Of a stretch of 64,000 bases of DNA, positions 37,690 through 45,205 are shown one piece after another. The DNA comes from Akkermansia muciniphila (GTDB lineage Bacteria > Verrucomicrobiota > Verrucomicrobiia > Opitutales > UBA953). The notes under the pieces are model-generated. The model saw only the letters and a list, made by a program, of their open reading frames with translations, made no database searches and had not been told where the DNA came from. Within the stretch, counting starts at the first letter, position 1. Each line of letters starts with the position of its first letter. The stretch spans positions 102,778-166,777 of the forward strand of contig CALQLO010000002.1 in NCBI GenBank assembly GCA_943331445.1, in the 5' to 3' direction. Made by a program: the position numbers and the translations under genes.

Positions 37690-39567
37690 CGACCTCACAA
37701 ACAAATCCGCCTCGGGCCTGACCGCCCTTATGATGTTATCGTCTGTGGGGCTGGCCATGCCGGCGTGGAGGCTGCCCTCGGCGCCGCCCGCATGGGGGTG
37801 GATGTCCTGCTGTTAACTGGCAACGTTGATACCATCGCCCAAATGAGCTGTAACCCCGCCATTGGGGGCCAAGCCAAAGGCCACATCGTCCGGGAGATCG
37901 ATGCCCTGGGGGGCGAGATGGGCCTGACCGCTGATGTCACCGGTATCCAGTTCCGGCTGCTTAATTCCTCGAAGGGCCCTGCCGTCCAAGCCCCCCGGGC
38001 ACAATGTGACAAGAAAGCCTACCAGTTCCGGATGAAGCACCTGTGCGAGCTTCAGCCGGGCCTGACAATTTTCCAGGCGCAGGTCACCGGGCTGATCTTT
38101 AAGGATGGTGCCGTGGTCGGGGTGCAAACCAACCTCGACCTCTCCTTTCACGGTAAAACAGTGGTCGTCACCACCGGCACTTTCTTACGGGGCCTGATGC
38201 ACATCGGGGCGAACAAAACCGAAGGCGGACGCCTCGGGGATTTTAGTGCTAAGTCATTGTCAGCCAGTTTCTTAGAGGCTGGTATTGAGCTGCAGAGACT
38301 TAAGACCGGTACCCCTCCGCGCATCCTGGGATCCTCCATTGATTTCACCCAATGTGAGGAGCAACCGGGCGATGCCTCCCCCACCCTTTTTGCCTTCCAT
38401 GATACCCGCCAGCAGGCGGACTTGTTCCACGTGGAACAAGCCGGCGAGCGGCTGCCTGGATGGACGCCAGGAAGCGACCAGGTCTCATGCTGGATGACCG
38501 AGGCAACCTGTGCCACCGGCAAGATTGTCCAAGAGAACCTCCACCTCTCTCCCCTCTATGGAGGCGAGATCACAGGGGTCGGTCCGCGCTACTGCCCTTC
38601 CATTGAGGACAAGTTCGTGAAGTTCTCGGATAAGGATACCCATAAACTCTACCTGGAGCCCGAAGGCCGGAATACCGACGAGTGGTATATTAATGGCCTT
38701 TCAACCTCCCTTCCCTTTGCGGTTCAGTTGCAAATGCTGGCCTCCATCCCCGGATTAGAAAAAGCCGTGATGCTACGTCCGGCGTATGCCGTTGAGTATG
38801 ATTTCGCCCCCCCTACCCAGCTTTACCCTACTTTAGAGTCCAAAAAGGTGGATGGGCTCTTCTTTGCAGGTCAAATCAATGGCACTTCAGGCTATGAGGA
38901 AGCTGCAGCCCAGGGCCTGGTGGCTGGCGTTAATGCCGCCTGTAAGGTTAAAGGCCAAACGCCTATGGTGATTGGCCGCGATGAAGCCTATATCGGGGTC
39001 CTGATCGATGACCTTGTGACCAAAGGCACCCACGAGCCTTATCGGATGTTTACCAGCCGGGCTGAATTCCGCCTCTTATTTAACCACGGCAGCGCCGAAC
39101 TCCGCCTTAAGAACAAAATCGCTGAATTCGGCCTAGTCCCAGCCGAACGGTTAGCCCGGATTGAGACTAAAGCCCAAAAAGTCTCCCATTGGATTGAATA
39201 CCTCGAAAAGTTAGCCATCCCAGGCGGCATTGCTGGAGACGTTATCCGGCGCAACTGGGATTCAACCCCAAAGGATTTACCCCCGACATTCATCGCTGAA
39301 GCCCCTGAGGTTCAGGCTGAAGTCATGTATCGGGTTAAATACCGAGGTTATTTGGAGCGCGAAACGCGAAACGCACGTAAATTACACGACCTGGACTCCT
39401 TTAAGGTGCCTGAAGGCTTTGATTTTATTAAAGCCTATGGATTGCGCATTGAGGCCCGCCAAAAGCTCCAAGCGATTCAACCTAAGACATTAGGCCAAGC
39501 CGGTCGGATCAGCGGGGTAAATCCTGCAGACATTTCGCTGCTGATGGTCCTTTTTAGGGCTAAGTAA
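37687..39567 (+). CDS. mnmG: tRNA uridine 5-carboxymethylaminomethyl modification enzyme MnmG (GidA)
   Basis: MnmG is the FAD partner of MnmE in U34 modification. The FAD loop is [18 protein letters not shown], followed by [25 protein letters not shown] [75 protein letters not shown] and [12 protein letters not shown]. Compared with E. coli MnmG there seems to be an extra segment of roughly 18 residues after FAFHDTRQQ (about residues 243-262), and a perfect parS palindrome encodes DLFHVEQA there. GC content falls to about 50% in the 3' part, while mnmE is near 65%; codons CGG, GGG, TTA and CCT are common. A transferred or slowly ameliorating origin is possible. Confidence 0.97.
   Translation: MRPHKQIRLGPDRPYDVIVCGAGHAGVEAALGAARMGVDVLLLTGNVDTIAQMSCNPAIGGQAKGHIVREIDALGGEMGLTADVTGIQFRLLNSSKGPAVQAPRAQCDKKAYQFRMKHLCELQPGLTIFQAQVTGLIFKDGAVVGVQTNLDLSFHGKTVVVTTGTFLRGLMHIGANKTEGGRLGDFSAKSLSASFLEAGIELQRLKTGTPPRILGSSIDFTQCEEQPGDASPTLFAFHDTRQQADLFHVEQAGERLPGWTPGSDQVSCWMTEATCATGKIVQENLHLSPLYGGEITGVGPRYCPSIEDKFVKFSDKDTHKLYLEPEGRNTDEWYINGLSTSLPFAVQLQMLASIPGLEKAVMLRPAYAVEYDFAPPTQLYPTLESKKVDGLFFAGQINGTSGYEEAAAQGLVAGVNAACKVKGQTPMVIGRDEAYIGVLIDDLVTKGTHEPYRMFTSRAEFRLLFNHGSAELRLKNKIAEFGLVPAERLARIETKAQKVSHWIEYLEKLAIPGGIAGDVIRRNWDSTPKDLPPTFIAEAPEVQAEVMYRVKYRGYLERETRNARKLHDLDSFKVPEGFDFIKAYGLRIEARQKLQAIQPKTLGQAGRISGVNPADISLLMVLFRAK
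38421..38440. other. parS-type ParB-binding palindrome inside mnmG
   Basis: CTTGTTCCACGTGGAACAAG is a perfect 20-base palindrome. Its 16-base core TGTTCCACGTGGAACA (38423-38438) is a recognised variant of the bacterial parS site (consensus TGTTNCACGTGNAACA). It lies in frame in mnmG codons 245-252. Its presence is read directly; binding by ParB is inference from known sites. Confidence 0.82.
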
Positions 39568-39772
39568 TCTAAGCCGCATGGGCAGAGGGCAGGGGGCTGT
39601 TCCACGTGGAACAGGCTCTATGTAAAGATTGCGGCCGTGTGAGGTGACAATCATGTTTCTTATTGTTGTAAGTAATTGGTATCCAATAACTTAAATGAAT
39701 ATTCCTCGCCGTATCACATTCGTCGCAATCGTCACCTAACTCTGGCGCTATCCTTAAAGTGAGGTTTGAGTG
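39568..39772. other. Non-coding gap between mnmG and phoB with parS, AT-rich patch and inverted repeat
   Basis: The 205-base gap holds a parS palindrome, then an AT-rich stretch (39650-39715) with an imperfect 10-base inverted repeat at 39670-39692 (AAGTAATTGG-TAT-CCAATAACTT, one mismatch). The repeat has no good T-run and could be an operator or a weak terminator. The phoB promoter must lie here too. I find no DnaA box of the TTATCCACA type. Confidence 0.55.
39597..39614. other. Second parS-type palindrome, downstream of mnmG
   Basis: CTGTTCCACGTGGAACAG is a perfect 18-base palindrome with the same 16-base core (39598-39613) as the site inside mnmG, 1175 bases away. It is 29 bases after the mnmG stop in a non-coding gap, so no coding constraint explains it. 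Confidence 0.85.
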
Positions 39773-40480
39773 ATGTCCTCCCATATGGACGCCGAACATC
39801 TCAAGCGGATTCTCATCGTCGACGACGAGTCGGATGTCACCGAGCTCTTGGATTATAAATTCAAGCAGGCGGGGTATGCCATCCGCACCCTGAATGACCC
39901 GTTGCGTGCAATCGGCCTCGCGAGGGACTTCCGTCCGGACCTGATCATTCTCGATGTGATGATGCCCGAACTCACCGGGGTCCAATTACTACGCATGGTC
40001 CGGGCCGATGCGCTCCTCCAAGATACACCGGTCATTTTCCTCACAGCCAAGGGAGAGACCGCCGACAAGGTCAAGGGGCTGGAGTCAGGCGCGGATGATT
40101 ACGTGACGAAGCCTTTCGATACGCGCGAACTCATGCTGCGTGCTCAAGCGCTTCTTCGCCGCGCGAAATCGGCGGCAGCGAAACCGTCGACGCGCCTCGC
40201 CGCGGGCGCACTGTTACTCGATATCGAACGTCACGAAGTCACGGCCGCCGGTGCGGCCGTCGAACTCACGGCCACCGAATTCAAACTCCTCCGGCTACTC
40301 CTTGAAAGAAAAGGCCGCGTGCAATCTCGCGAAGAACTCCTCGCGGATGTCTGGAATTATTCTCCCGATCTCGAGACCCGTACGGTCGACACGCACGTGC
40401 GTCGCCTGCGCGAAAAACTCGGCCCAGCCGGCGACGTCATCGACACGGTGCGTGGCGTGGGCTACCGCGTGAACGGGTAG
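39773..40480 (+). CDS. phoB: Response regulator, OmpR/PhoB family
   Basis: The receiver domain (RILIVDDESDVTELLDYKF, phosphoacceptor Asp in LIILDVMMPELTG, TAKGETADKVKGLESGADDYVTKPFD with the conserved Thr and Lys) is followed by a winged-helix DNA-binding domain (VELTATEFKLLRLLLERKGR, TVDTHVRRLREKLG, VRGVGYRV). The 235-residue length and receiver sequence fit PhoB, regulator of phosphate starvation; the paired PhoR-like kinase and a phosphate-binding-like protein nearby support it. The ATG at 39773 has GAGG 8 bases upstream; 39785 is an alternative. Confidence 0.82.
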   Translation: MSSHMDAEHLKRILIVDDESDVTELLDYKFKQAGYAIRTLNDPLRAIGLARDFRPDLIILDVMMPELTGVQLLRMVRADALLQDTPVIFLTAKGETADKVKGLESGADDYVTKPFDTRELMLRAQALLRRAKSAAAKPSTRLAAGALLLDIERHEVTAAGAAVELTATEFKLLRLLLERKGRVQSREELLADVWNYSPDLETRTVDTHVRRLREKLGPAGDVIDTVRGVGYRVNG

Positions 40481-40529
40481 GGCGCTTTGCGCTCGCAGGA
40501 CCGAGTCGCCACGCCAGCATTCCTCTAAG

Positions 40530-41768
40530 ATGTCCTGGCTCCCTTGGTTGCTTCTCCTCGCCGTCGTGGCGACCGCCGCCTGGGCCGTCTCAGAAATCGC
40601 CCGTTGTGTGCATTGGGCCCGCCGAGCTTTACTGCGCGGCGATAGCACCGCGCGACCGCGCGGCTGGCTGGTGCAATCACTTAGGCTGGAAGAGTTGTTC
40701 GTAGCCATCGAGAGCCGCTCAGCTAATGAGAGTGAAATCCGCGCCGCCGCTGCGCGGCGGATTGAAGCCCTCTTATCGCCGCTCACGGATGCGGTGCTGG
40801 TCGTCGACGCTCAAGACCGACTAAGGCTCGCGAACCCTGCGGCCCGGTCACTGTTCAGCCTGAATGACGCCGACGCGGGCGGCCCGATCGTGCCGCTCGT
40901 GCGTAGCGCGGATTTCATCGATTTAATCCGCCGCGTGCGCGCCGAGGGTGATGCCCGCTCCACCATCCTCCTAAACCGCGCACCTCTCTCCGACGTCTGG
41001 ATTCAAGCGGCGGGGGCGCGCACCGACCCTGAAGCCTTTGGGGAGGATGCGGCCATCTTTGTCCTCGCTGACGTCACGGCACTTAAACGCCTCCAAGCAA
41101 TGGAACGAGATTTCGTGACCAATGTCTCCCACGACCTCCGGACGCCCGTAACCATTCTCCGCGGCTACGCAGAGACCCTCGCGGAAGATCAAGCAACCAT
41201 GTCGGCCGAAGATCGCGCCCGCTTTGTGCAGAAAATCGTCAGCTCTGTCGGCCGACTGCAGGGGCTCGTCGAGGGCCTCCTCGCCCTGGCGAGTTTGGAG
41301 ACGGCTTCAGGCGTTCGGCGCGAAGCCGGCTCGCTCCATGTCGCCGCCCGGGAAGTGGCGGAAGAGTTTGCCGCCCGCTGTAAGGCCGCCGGCGTGAAGC
41401 TGGAGCTCAAGTTGGAGGCCACGCAGGCCGCGGCCGACCCAGTCCAAGCCCGCCGCCTGATCCAAAATCTGATTGATAATGCCTTGGCCCATGCCTCCGG
41501 CATGAGCCAGCTCACCATCAGCACACGTGATACCCCCAATGGGGTCGAGCTGTGCGTGCAGGATGACGGGGCAGGGGTGCCTCAAGCGGAGTTAGCCCGG
41601 CTCTTCGACCGGTTCTATCGAACGGACAAATCTCGAAAGGCTGGAGGTAGCGGCCTGGGGTTGAGTATCGTTCGCCAAGTGGCGGAGCTCCATGGCGGCT
41701 CCGCGACCGCTGAACTCGTTAGCCCGAAGGGCTTACGGATCATCGTAACCCTTCCGGGGGCCGAATAG
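40530..41768 (+). CDS. phoR: Sensor histidine kinase, PhoR type
   Basis: This 412-residue kinase is paired with the phoB-like regulator. It has one or two closely spaced N-terminal membrane segments (WLPWLLLLAVVATAAWAVSE), no large periplasmic domain, a PAS domain (ALLSPLTDAVLVVDAQDRLR), a HisKA helix with the phosphorylated His in FVTNVSHDLRTPVTILRGYA, and the HATPase domain: N box LIQNLIDNALAHA, G1 DDGAGVP, F box FDRFYRTD and G2 GGSGLGLSIV. The lack of a sensory periplasmic loop is typical of PhoR, which reads the state of the Pst transporter. A terminator follows 13 bases later. Confidence 0.82.
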   Translation: MSWLPWLLLLAVVATAAWAVSEIARCVHWARRALLRGDSTARPRGWLVQSLRLEELFVAIESRSANESEIRAAAARRIEALLSPLTDAVLVVDAQDRLRLANPAARSLFSLNDADAGGPIVPLVRSADFIDLIRRVRAEGDARSTILLNRAPLSDVWIQAAGARTDPEAFGEDAAIFVLADVTALKRLQAMERDFVTNVSHDLRTPVTILRGYAETLAEDQATMSAEDRARFVQKIVSSVGRLQGLVEGLLALASLETASGVRREAGSLHVAAREVAEEFAARCKAAGVKLELKLEATQAAADPVQARRLIQNLIDNALAHASGMSQLTISTRDTPNGVELCVQDDGAGVPQAELARLFDRFYRTDKSRKAGGSGLGLSIVRQVAELHGGSATAELVSPKGLRIIVTLPGAE

Positions 41769-41781
41769 GTCTATAAATGAA

Positions 41782-41807
41782 AAACCCGCCGGGTTTCGGC
41801 GGGTTTT
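41782..41807 (+). terminator. Rho-independent terminator of phoB-phoR
   Basis: AAACCCGCC-GGGTTTC-GGCGGGTTTTT forms a 9-base stem followed by a T-run, 13 bases after the phoR stop. On the opposite strand the stem is also followed by T residues, so it may terminate the tRNA-Gly transcript as well. Confidence 0.92.
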
Positions 41808-41823
41808 TGCTCCATTTTTAAAG

Positions 41824-41898
41824 TGGAGCGCGCGACTGGACTTGAACCAGCAACAGCCACCTTGGCAAGGTGGTACTCTACCATTGAGCTACGCGCGC
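41824..41898 (-). tRNA. tRNA-Gly (anticodon GCC)
   Basis: On the minus strand the sequence folds into a 75-base cloverleaf including an encoded CCA end (41826-41824). The acceptor stem is GCGCGCG/CGCGCGC, the D arm contains GCTC-AATGGTA-GAGT, the anticodon stem-loop is CCACC-TTGCCAA-GGTGG with anticodon GCC, and the T arm contains CTGG-TTCAAGT-CCAG. The discriminator base is T (U), normal for tRNA-Gly. Confidence 0.97.
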
Positions 41899-41924
41899 GC
41901 TGGGAGGTGAGCAGACCAAACGCC

Positions 41925-42788
41925 CTAACGAGTGTCAAGCCTTTGGACAAACCTCACCCGGACAGCCTTGGGAGCAGGGTGTAGGCCTTGTTTTTCTAGC
42001 AGGGCGGCAGCTTCGTCGGAGAAAAGCCAGCGCAAGGCGGGACGAAACCCCTCCATTCGATCCTGCCGAACATAGAGAACCAAAGGGAGCTGGAGCGGGT
42101 AATCGCCGTTCTGGAGGTTGTTATCATCGGGCAGATAAGCCGTGGTCGGTCGGCCCTCGCGCCCATCCGCCAAGGGCAGCGTCCGGCCGACACCCGGCGG
42201 CACACGGGCCATCAATACCACCGCGCCAGCCCGCAAGGATAACATGTCCGCGGCCAAGGTCGGCTCGATGCGCTGACGAACGTCCGAACGAAAAGCCCGA
42301 CCCTCCATCACGATACCTTGAAAAATTTCCGTCACAAGCGTGCGATCCGGCGAGCAAACGGCCGGGGTGATGAGTTCGGAGCGAGCCGACGATACTAGAT
42401 CATTCCAATTCTGGGCCGAGGCCCGGGCTTCCTTAGCAAAGGCGTTGCTCAACTGCTCAAGGGTCAGTTGCTCAATCGGGTTGCTTCGATGCACGGCGAC
42501 GACCACCGCGGCGGTGGCGAAATGAAATTCGGCCAGGGCGACTTTGGACGTCGGGGCGGGCGCGAACTCTCCGGGACGGAGAAAAAGTGCTGCCGCTGGC
42601 AAGCTGCCCGCAATCAAAGCCCGCCGGGCTGGCAGGCTCCCGTTGAAATCAATGGAAAGCTTTCCTGCGGAAGCCTTCGCCAATCCTTGGACGATCTCCG
42701 GGGCCAACATATCGGTTCCGCCAAGATCAACCGTCGCGGCAGGGCAGGTGAGTGCCCAAAAAACTGCCAACGCTGGAAGTAACTTCAC
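41925..42788 (-). CDS. Phosphate-binding-protein-like (PstS/PBP domain) exported protein
   Basis: The 287-residue protein has a signal peptide (MKLLPALAVFWALTCPAATV) and a periplasmic binding protein domain of the PstS-like kind: LGGTDMLAPEIVQGLAKA at the N-terminus and the typical VAVHRSNPIEQLTLEQLSNAF segment, followed by TLPLADGREGRPTTAYLP and LPLVLYVRQDRMEGFRPALR. No permease or ATPase accompanies it. It overlaps the upstream sigma54 regulator gene by ATGA and converges on phoBR across the tRNA. A sensing rather than uptake role is possible; phosphate as ligand is inferred from the family. Confidence 0.7.
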   Translation of the reverse strand: MKLLPALAVFWALTCPAATVDLGGTDMLAPEIVQGLAKASAGKLSIDFNGSLPARRALIAGSLPAAALFLRPGEFAPAPTSKVALAEFHFATAAVVVAVHRSNPIEQLTLEQLSNAFAKEARASAQNWNDLVSSARSELITPAVCSPDRTLVTEIFQGIVMEGRAFRSDVRQRIEPTLAADMLSLRAGAVVLMARVPPGVGRTLPLADGREGRPTTAYLPDDNNLQNGDYPLQLPLVLYVRQDRMEGFRPALRWLFSDEAAALLEKQGLHPAPKAVRVRFVQRLDTR

Positions 42789-44161
42789 GCCGTCTCAGGG
42801 CCGGGATCTAGCTCCGGCCATTGCAGTAGTTTACGATGAAGGGTGCGGCGGGAAATCCCCATGAGCTCGGCTGCCTTAGTACGATTACCGCCCGCCGTAA
42901 CCAGTGCCTGCTTGAGCAGCTGTTTCTCATTCTGCTCCCGATCGAGCATATTGGCCGGAAGTAAAGATAGGGCAGGGGAGGCGCCTGCGGTGGGCTGGGT
43001 GAAGCGGGGATCCAAATCTCCGGCGGCCACCACCTTACCCGAGCGCAGCACGGCTAAGTTCTCACACGCATTACGGAGCTCGCGGATATTGCCCGGCCAG
43101 GAATAACGGACCAGTACCGCTTCGGCTTCCGGAGAGAGTTTCGCCTGCGCGGCCCCGTTCTCCTTGGCAAAGCGCTCCAGATAATGGGCCAGTAGCAATG
43201 GCACATCATCCTGCCGCTCGCGTAGCGGCGGCAAGCGGAGGGGGACCACCGATAGGCGGTAGAAAAGGTCTTCGCGGAATTTACCTTCCTTCACCATCTG
43301 GGCGAGGTCTCGGTTCGTGGCGCAAACGAGACGCAAGTCCAGCGCGATAGGCTTGTGCGAGCCGAGGCGCTCCACCGCGCGGGTCTCCAGGAAACGTAAG
43401 AGCTTCACTTGGGTCGTGGCATCAATCTCCCCAATTTCGTCGAGGAAAAGCGTGCCGCCATCCGCCGACTCGAATCGGCCCACGCGGCGTTCATTCGCGC
43501 CGGTGAAGGCACCTTTCTCGTGACCGAAAAGTTCGGACTCCAGCAAGTTAGCGGGGATGGCTGCACAGTGCACCGCCATGAAGGGCCCCTTGGCGCGCTG
43601 GCTCGCTTGGTGAATCATCTGGGCGAACAGTTCTTTGCCTGTACCGGTCTCTCCCAAAAGAAGGATGGTCGCGTTCGATGACGCGACCGCGCGCACCTGT
43701 TCGATAGAATGCTGCAGGGCAGCGGATGAACCGATAACCTCACCGAGCGAGAATTTACGATCCAGGCGGGCCTTCAGCGTGACCACTTCCTTTTCCGCCG
43801 AACGAGCTTTCAAGCCGCGATCCAGAACAAGCTCCACTTGGCGGAGATCGACGGGCTTTTGAAAGAACCAGTAGGCACCAAGGCTCATCGCCTTCACCGC
43901 GGTATCCACGTCGCCGTAGGCCGTCATCATGATGCAAACTGGCTGGTTGGGTAACTTAAGTGCCCGATCAATGACCGCCATGCCATCTTCTCCGGCCATA
44001 CGTAGATCCGTCAGCACGGCATCGGGCGGGACGTCCTGCATAAGGCGCGCCGCTTCCGCGGCGTCCTTTGCCACAAAGGTCTCATAGCGATCCTCCAAGG
44101 CGGCACGAAGTCCTTCCCGGATGTTCTTCTCGTCGTCGACGATCAGGACGGTGGGTTTCAT
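42785..44161 (-). CDS. Sigma54-dependent response regulator (NtrC family)
   Basis: The 458-residue activator has a receiver domain (VLIVDDEKNIREGLRAAL, Asp in AVLTDLRMAGEDGMAV, Lys in FFQKPVDL), a central AAA+ domain (Walker A GETGTGKELFAQ; sigma54-contact loop GAFTGA; Walker B GGTLFLDEIGEID) and a C-terminal Fis-type helix-turn-helix (NRTKAAELMGISRRTLHRKL). It drives transcription of sigma54 promoters when phosphorylated. No histidine kinase is adjacent. It lies 3 bases after hemA and overlaps the phosphate-binding-like gene, an unexpected setting for an NtrC-family regulator. Confidence 0.93.
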   Translation of the reverse strand: MKPTVLIVDDEKNIREGLRAALEDRYETFVAKDAAEAARLMQDVPPDAVLTDLRMAGEDGMAVIDRALKLPNQPVCIMMTAYGDVDTAVKAMSLGAYWFFQKPVDLRQVELVLDRGLKARSAEKEVVTLKARLDRKFSLGEVIGSSAALQHSIEQVRAVASSNATILLLGETGTGKELFAQMIHQASQRAKGPFMAVHCAAIPANLLESELFGHEKGAFTGANERRVGRFESADGGTLFLDEIGEIDATTQVKLLRFLETRAVERLGSHKPIALDLRLVCATNRDLAQMVKEGKFREDLFYRLSVVPLRLPPLRERQDDVPLLLAHYLERFAKENGAAQAKLSPEAEAVLVRYSWPGNIRELRNACENLAVLRSGKVVAAGDLDPRFTQPTAGASPALSLLPANMLDREQNEKQLLKQALVTAGGNRTKAAELMGISRRTLHRKLLQWPELDPGPETA

Positions 44162-44164
44162 AAG

Positions 44165-45205
44165 TCAGGCCTCAGGGGTCGCCTGATGATTCGCGGCTCC
44201 CCAAGCACGGGCGGCTTTTTCCGCCAGGGCGGTGCGCGCCCGGGAAACTTCCGCGAGACGCGCCTTGAGATTAGTGTTAGCGACCCCGGCGAGGTCATCT
44301 AGGTCGCAGAGATACGCGCCATCTAGGTGACGGGCGGCCGCATCGAAATTACGCGGGACCCCGAGGTCGACGAGTAAGAGTGGTCGACCCTGTCGACGCC
44401 CGGTCATCTCGCGTAACGCATGGGCGTCCAGTAAAGCCCGCTCCACCGTGGCACACCCCACAATCACATCATGGGCGTGGGCCTGGCGTAACGCATCCGC
44501 CAAAGAAAGGGAGGCGCCGGCAAACTCTTCCGCTAAGGTTCGGGCGTTCTCAAACGTTCGGGAGGCCACGGAAACCTGCGTGGCACCCCGGGAGACTAAA
44601 GCCTGCACCACTTGGCGGCCGACGTCACCAGTGCCAAGCACCAGAATCCGCGCTTCGGCTAACGTACCGAAAACGCGAACCGCTAAATCGACCGCCACAT
44701 TACCCAAGCTGACCTGTCCTTGTGAAATACCCGTGTTGGTGCGCGCCCACGCGCCCGCTTGAAAAGCTCGTTGAAAAACGCGGTTCAGCACCGGGCCGGT
44801 CATGCCACGAGCGAGTGCATCCGCGTAAGCATCTTTGACCTGCCCAGCAATTTCTACTTCGCCGACCATCTGCGACTCCAAGCCAGAGACCACCGCGAAA
44901 AGATGTTCGACCGCTTCGAGTCCAGGCACCGGGCGAAGATGGCGATCGAGTGCCTCCGCTGGGGCGCCCGTGGCTTTGATCAACGCATGCCGCACATGCA
45001 GGGCGGCGGCCTCGTCACCAACGCCGTACGCTTCCAGGCGATTGCACGTCGCGAGCAATACCGCTTCGGCTAATCCGGCCTCGCGGGCAGCCGCATAGAA
45101 AATCTCCGCGCCTCCCGCCGGCACGGTAAAGGCCGCACGTTCATCCAGCCCGGCGGTACGATGGGTGGCACTGAGTGCTACCAGATTCTTCGGGCGCTCG
45201 CTCAT
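44165..45205 (-). CDS. hemA: Glutamyl-tRNA reductase, short form
   Basis: HemA reduces glutamyl-tRNA to glutamate 1-semialdehyde, the first step of haem synthesis by the C5 route. The catalytic Cys54 lies in LLATCNRLEAY; GLESQMVGEVEIAGQVKDAY and the NADPH-binding VLGTGDVGRQVVQALVSRGA and ASRTFENARTLAEEF are typical. At 346 residues it lacks most of the C-terminal dimerisation domain found in the usual 420-residue enzymes; similar short HemA proteins occur in Chlamydia. It overlaps hemX by ATGA and lies upstream of the sigma54 regulator. Confidence 0.93.
   Translation of the reverse strand: MSERPKNLVALSATHRTAGLDERAAFTVPAGGAEIFYAAAREAGLAEAVLLATCNRLEAYGVGDEAAALHVRHALIKATGAPAEALDRHLRPVPGLEAVEHLFAVVSGLESQMVGEVEIAGQVKDAYADALARGMTGPVLNRVFQRAFQAGAWARTNTGISQGQVSLGNVAVDLAVRVFGTLAEARILVLGTGDVGRQVVQALVSRGATQVSVASRTFENARTLAEEFAGASLSLADALRQAHAHDVIVGCATVERALLDAHALREMTGRRQGRPLLLVDLGVPRNFDAAARHLDGAYLCDLDDLAGVANTNLKARLAEVSRARTALAEKAARAWGAANHQATPEA

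Noticed and set aside
39700..39760. Possible Pho box before phoB (TTCGTC-GCA-ATCGTC-ACC)
   Set aside because: The repeated element is shorter and differently spaced than the CTGTCAT-type 11-base repeats of Pho boxes; not strong enough to call.
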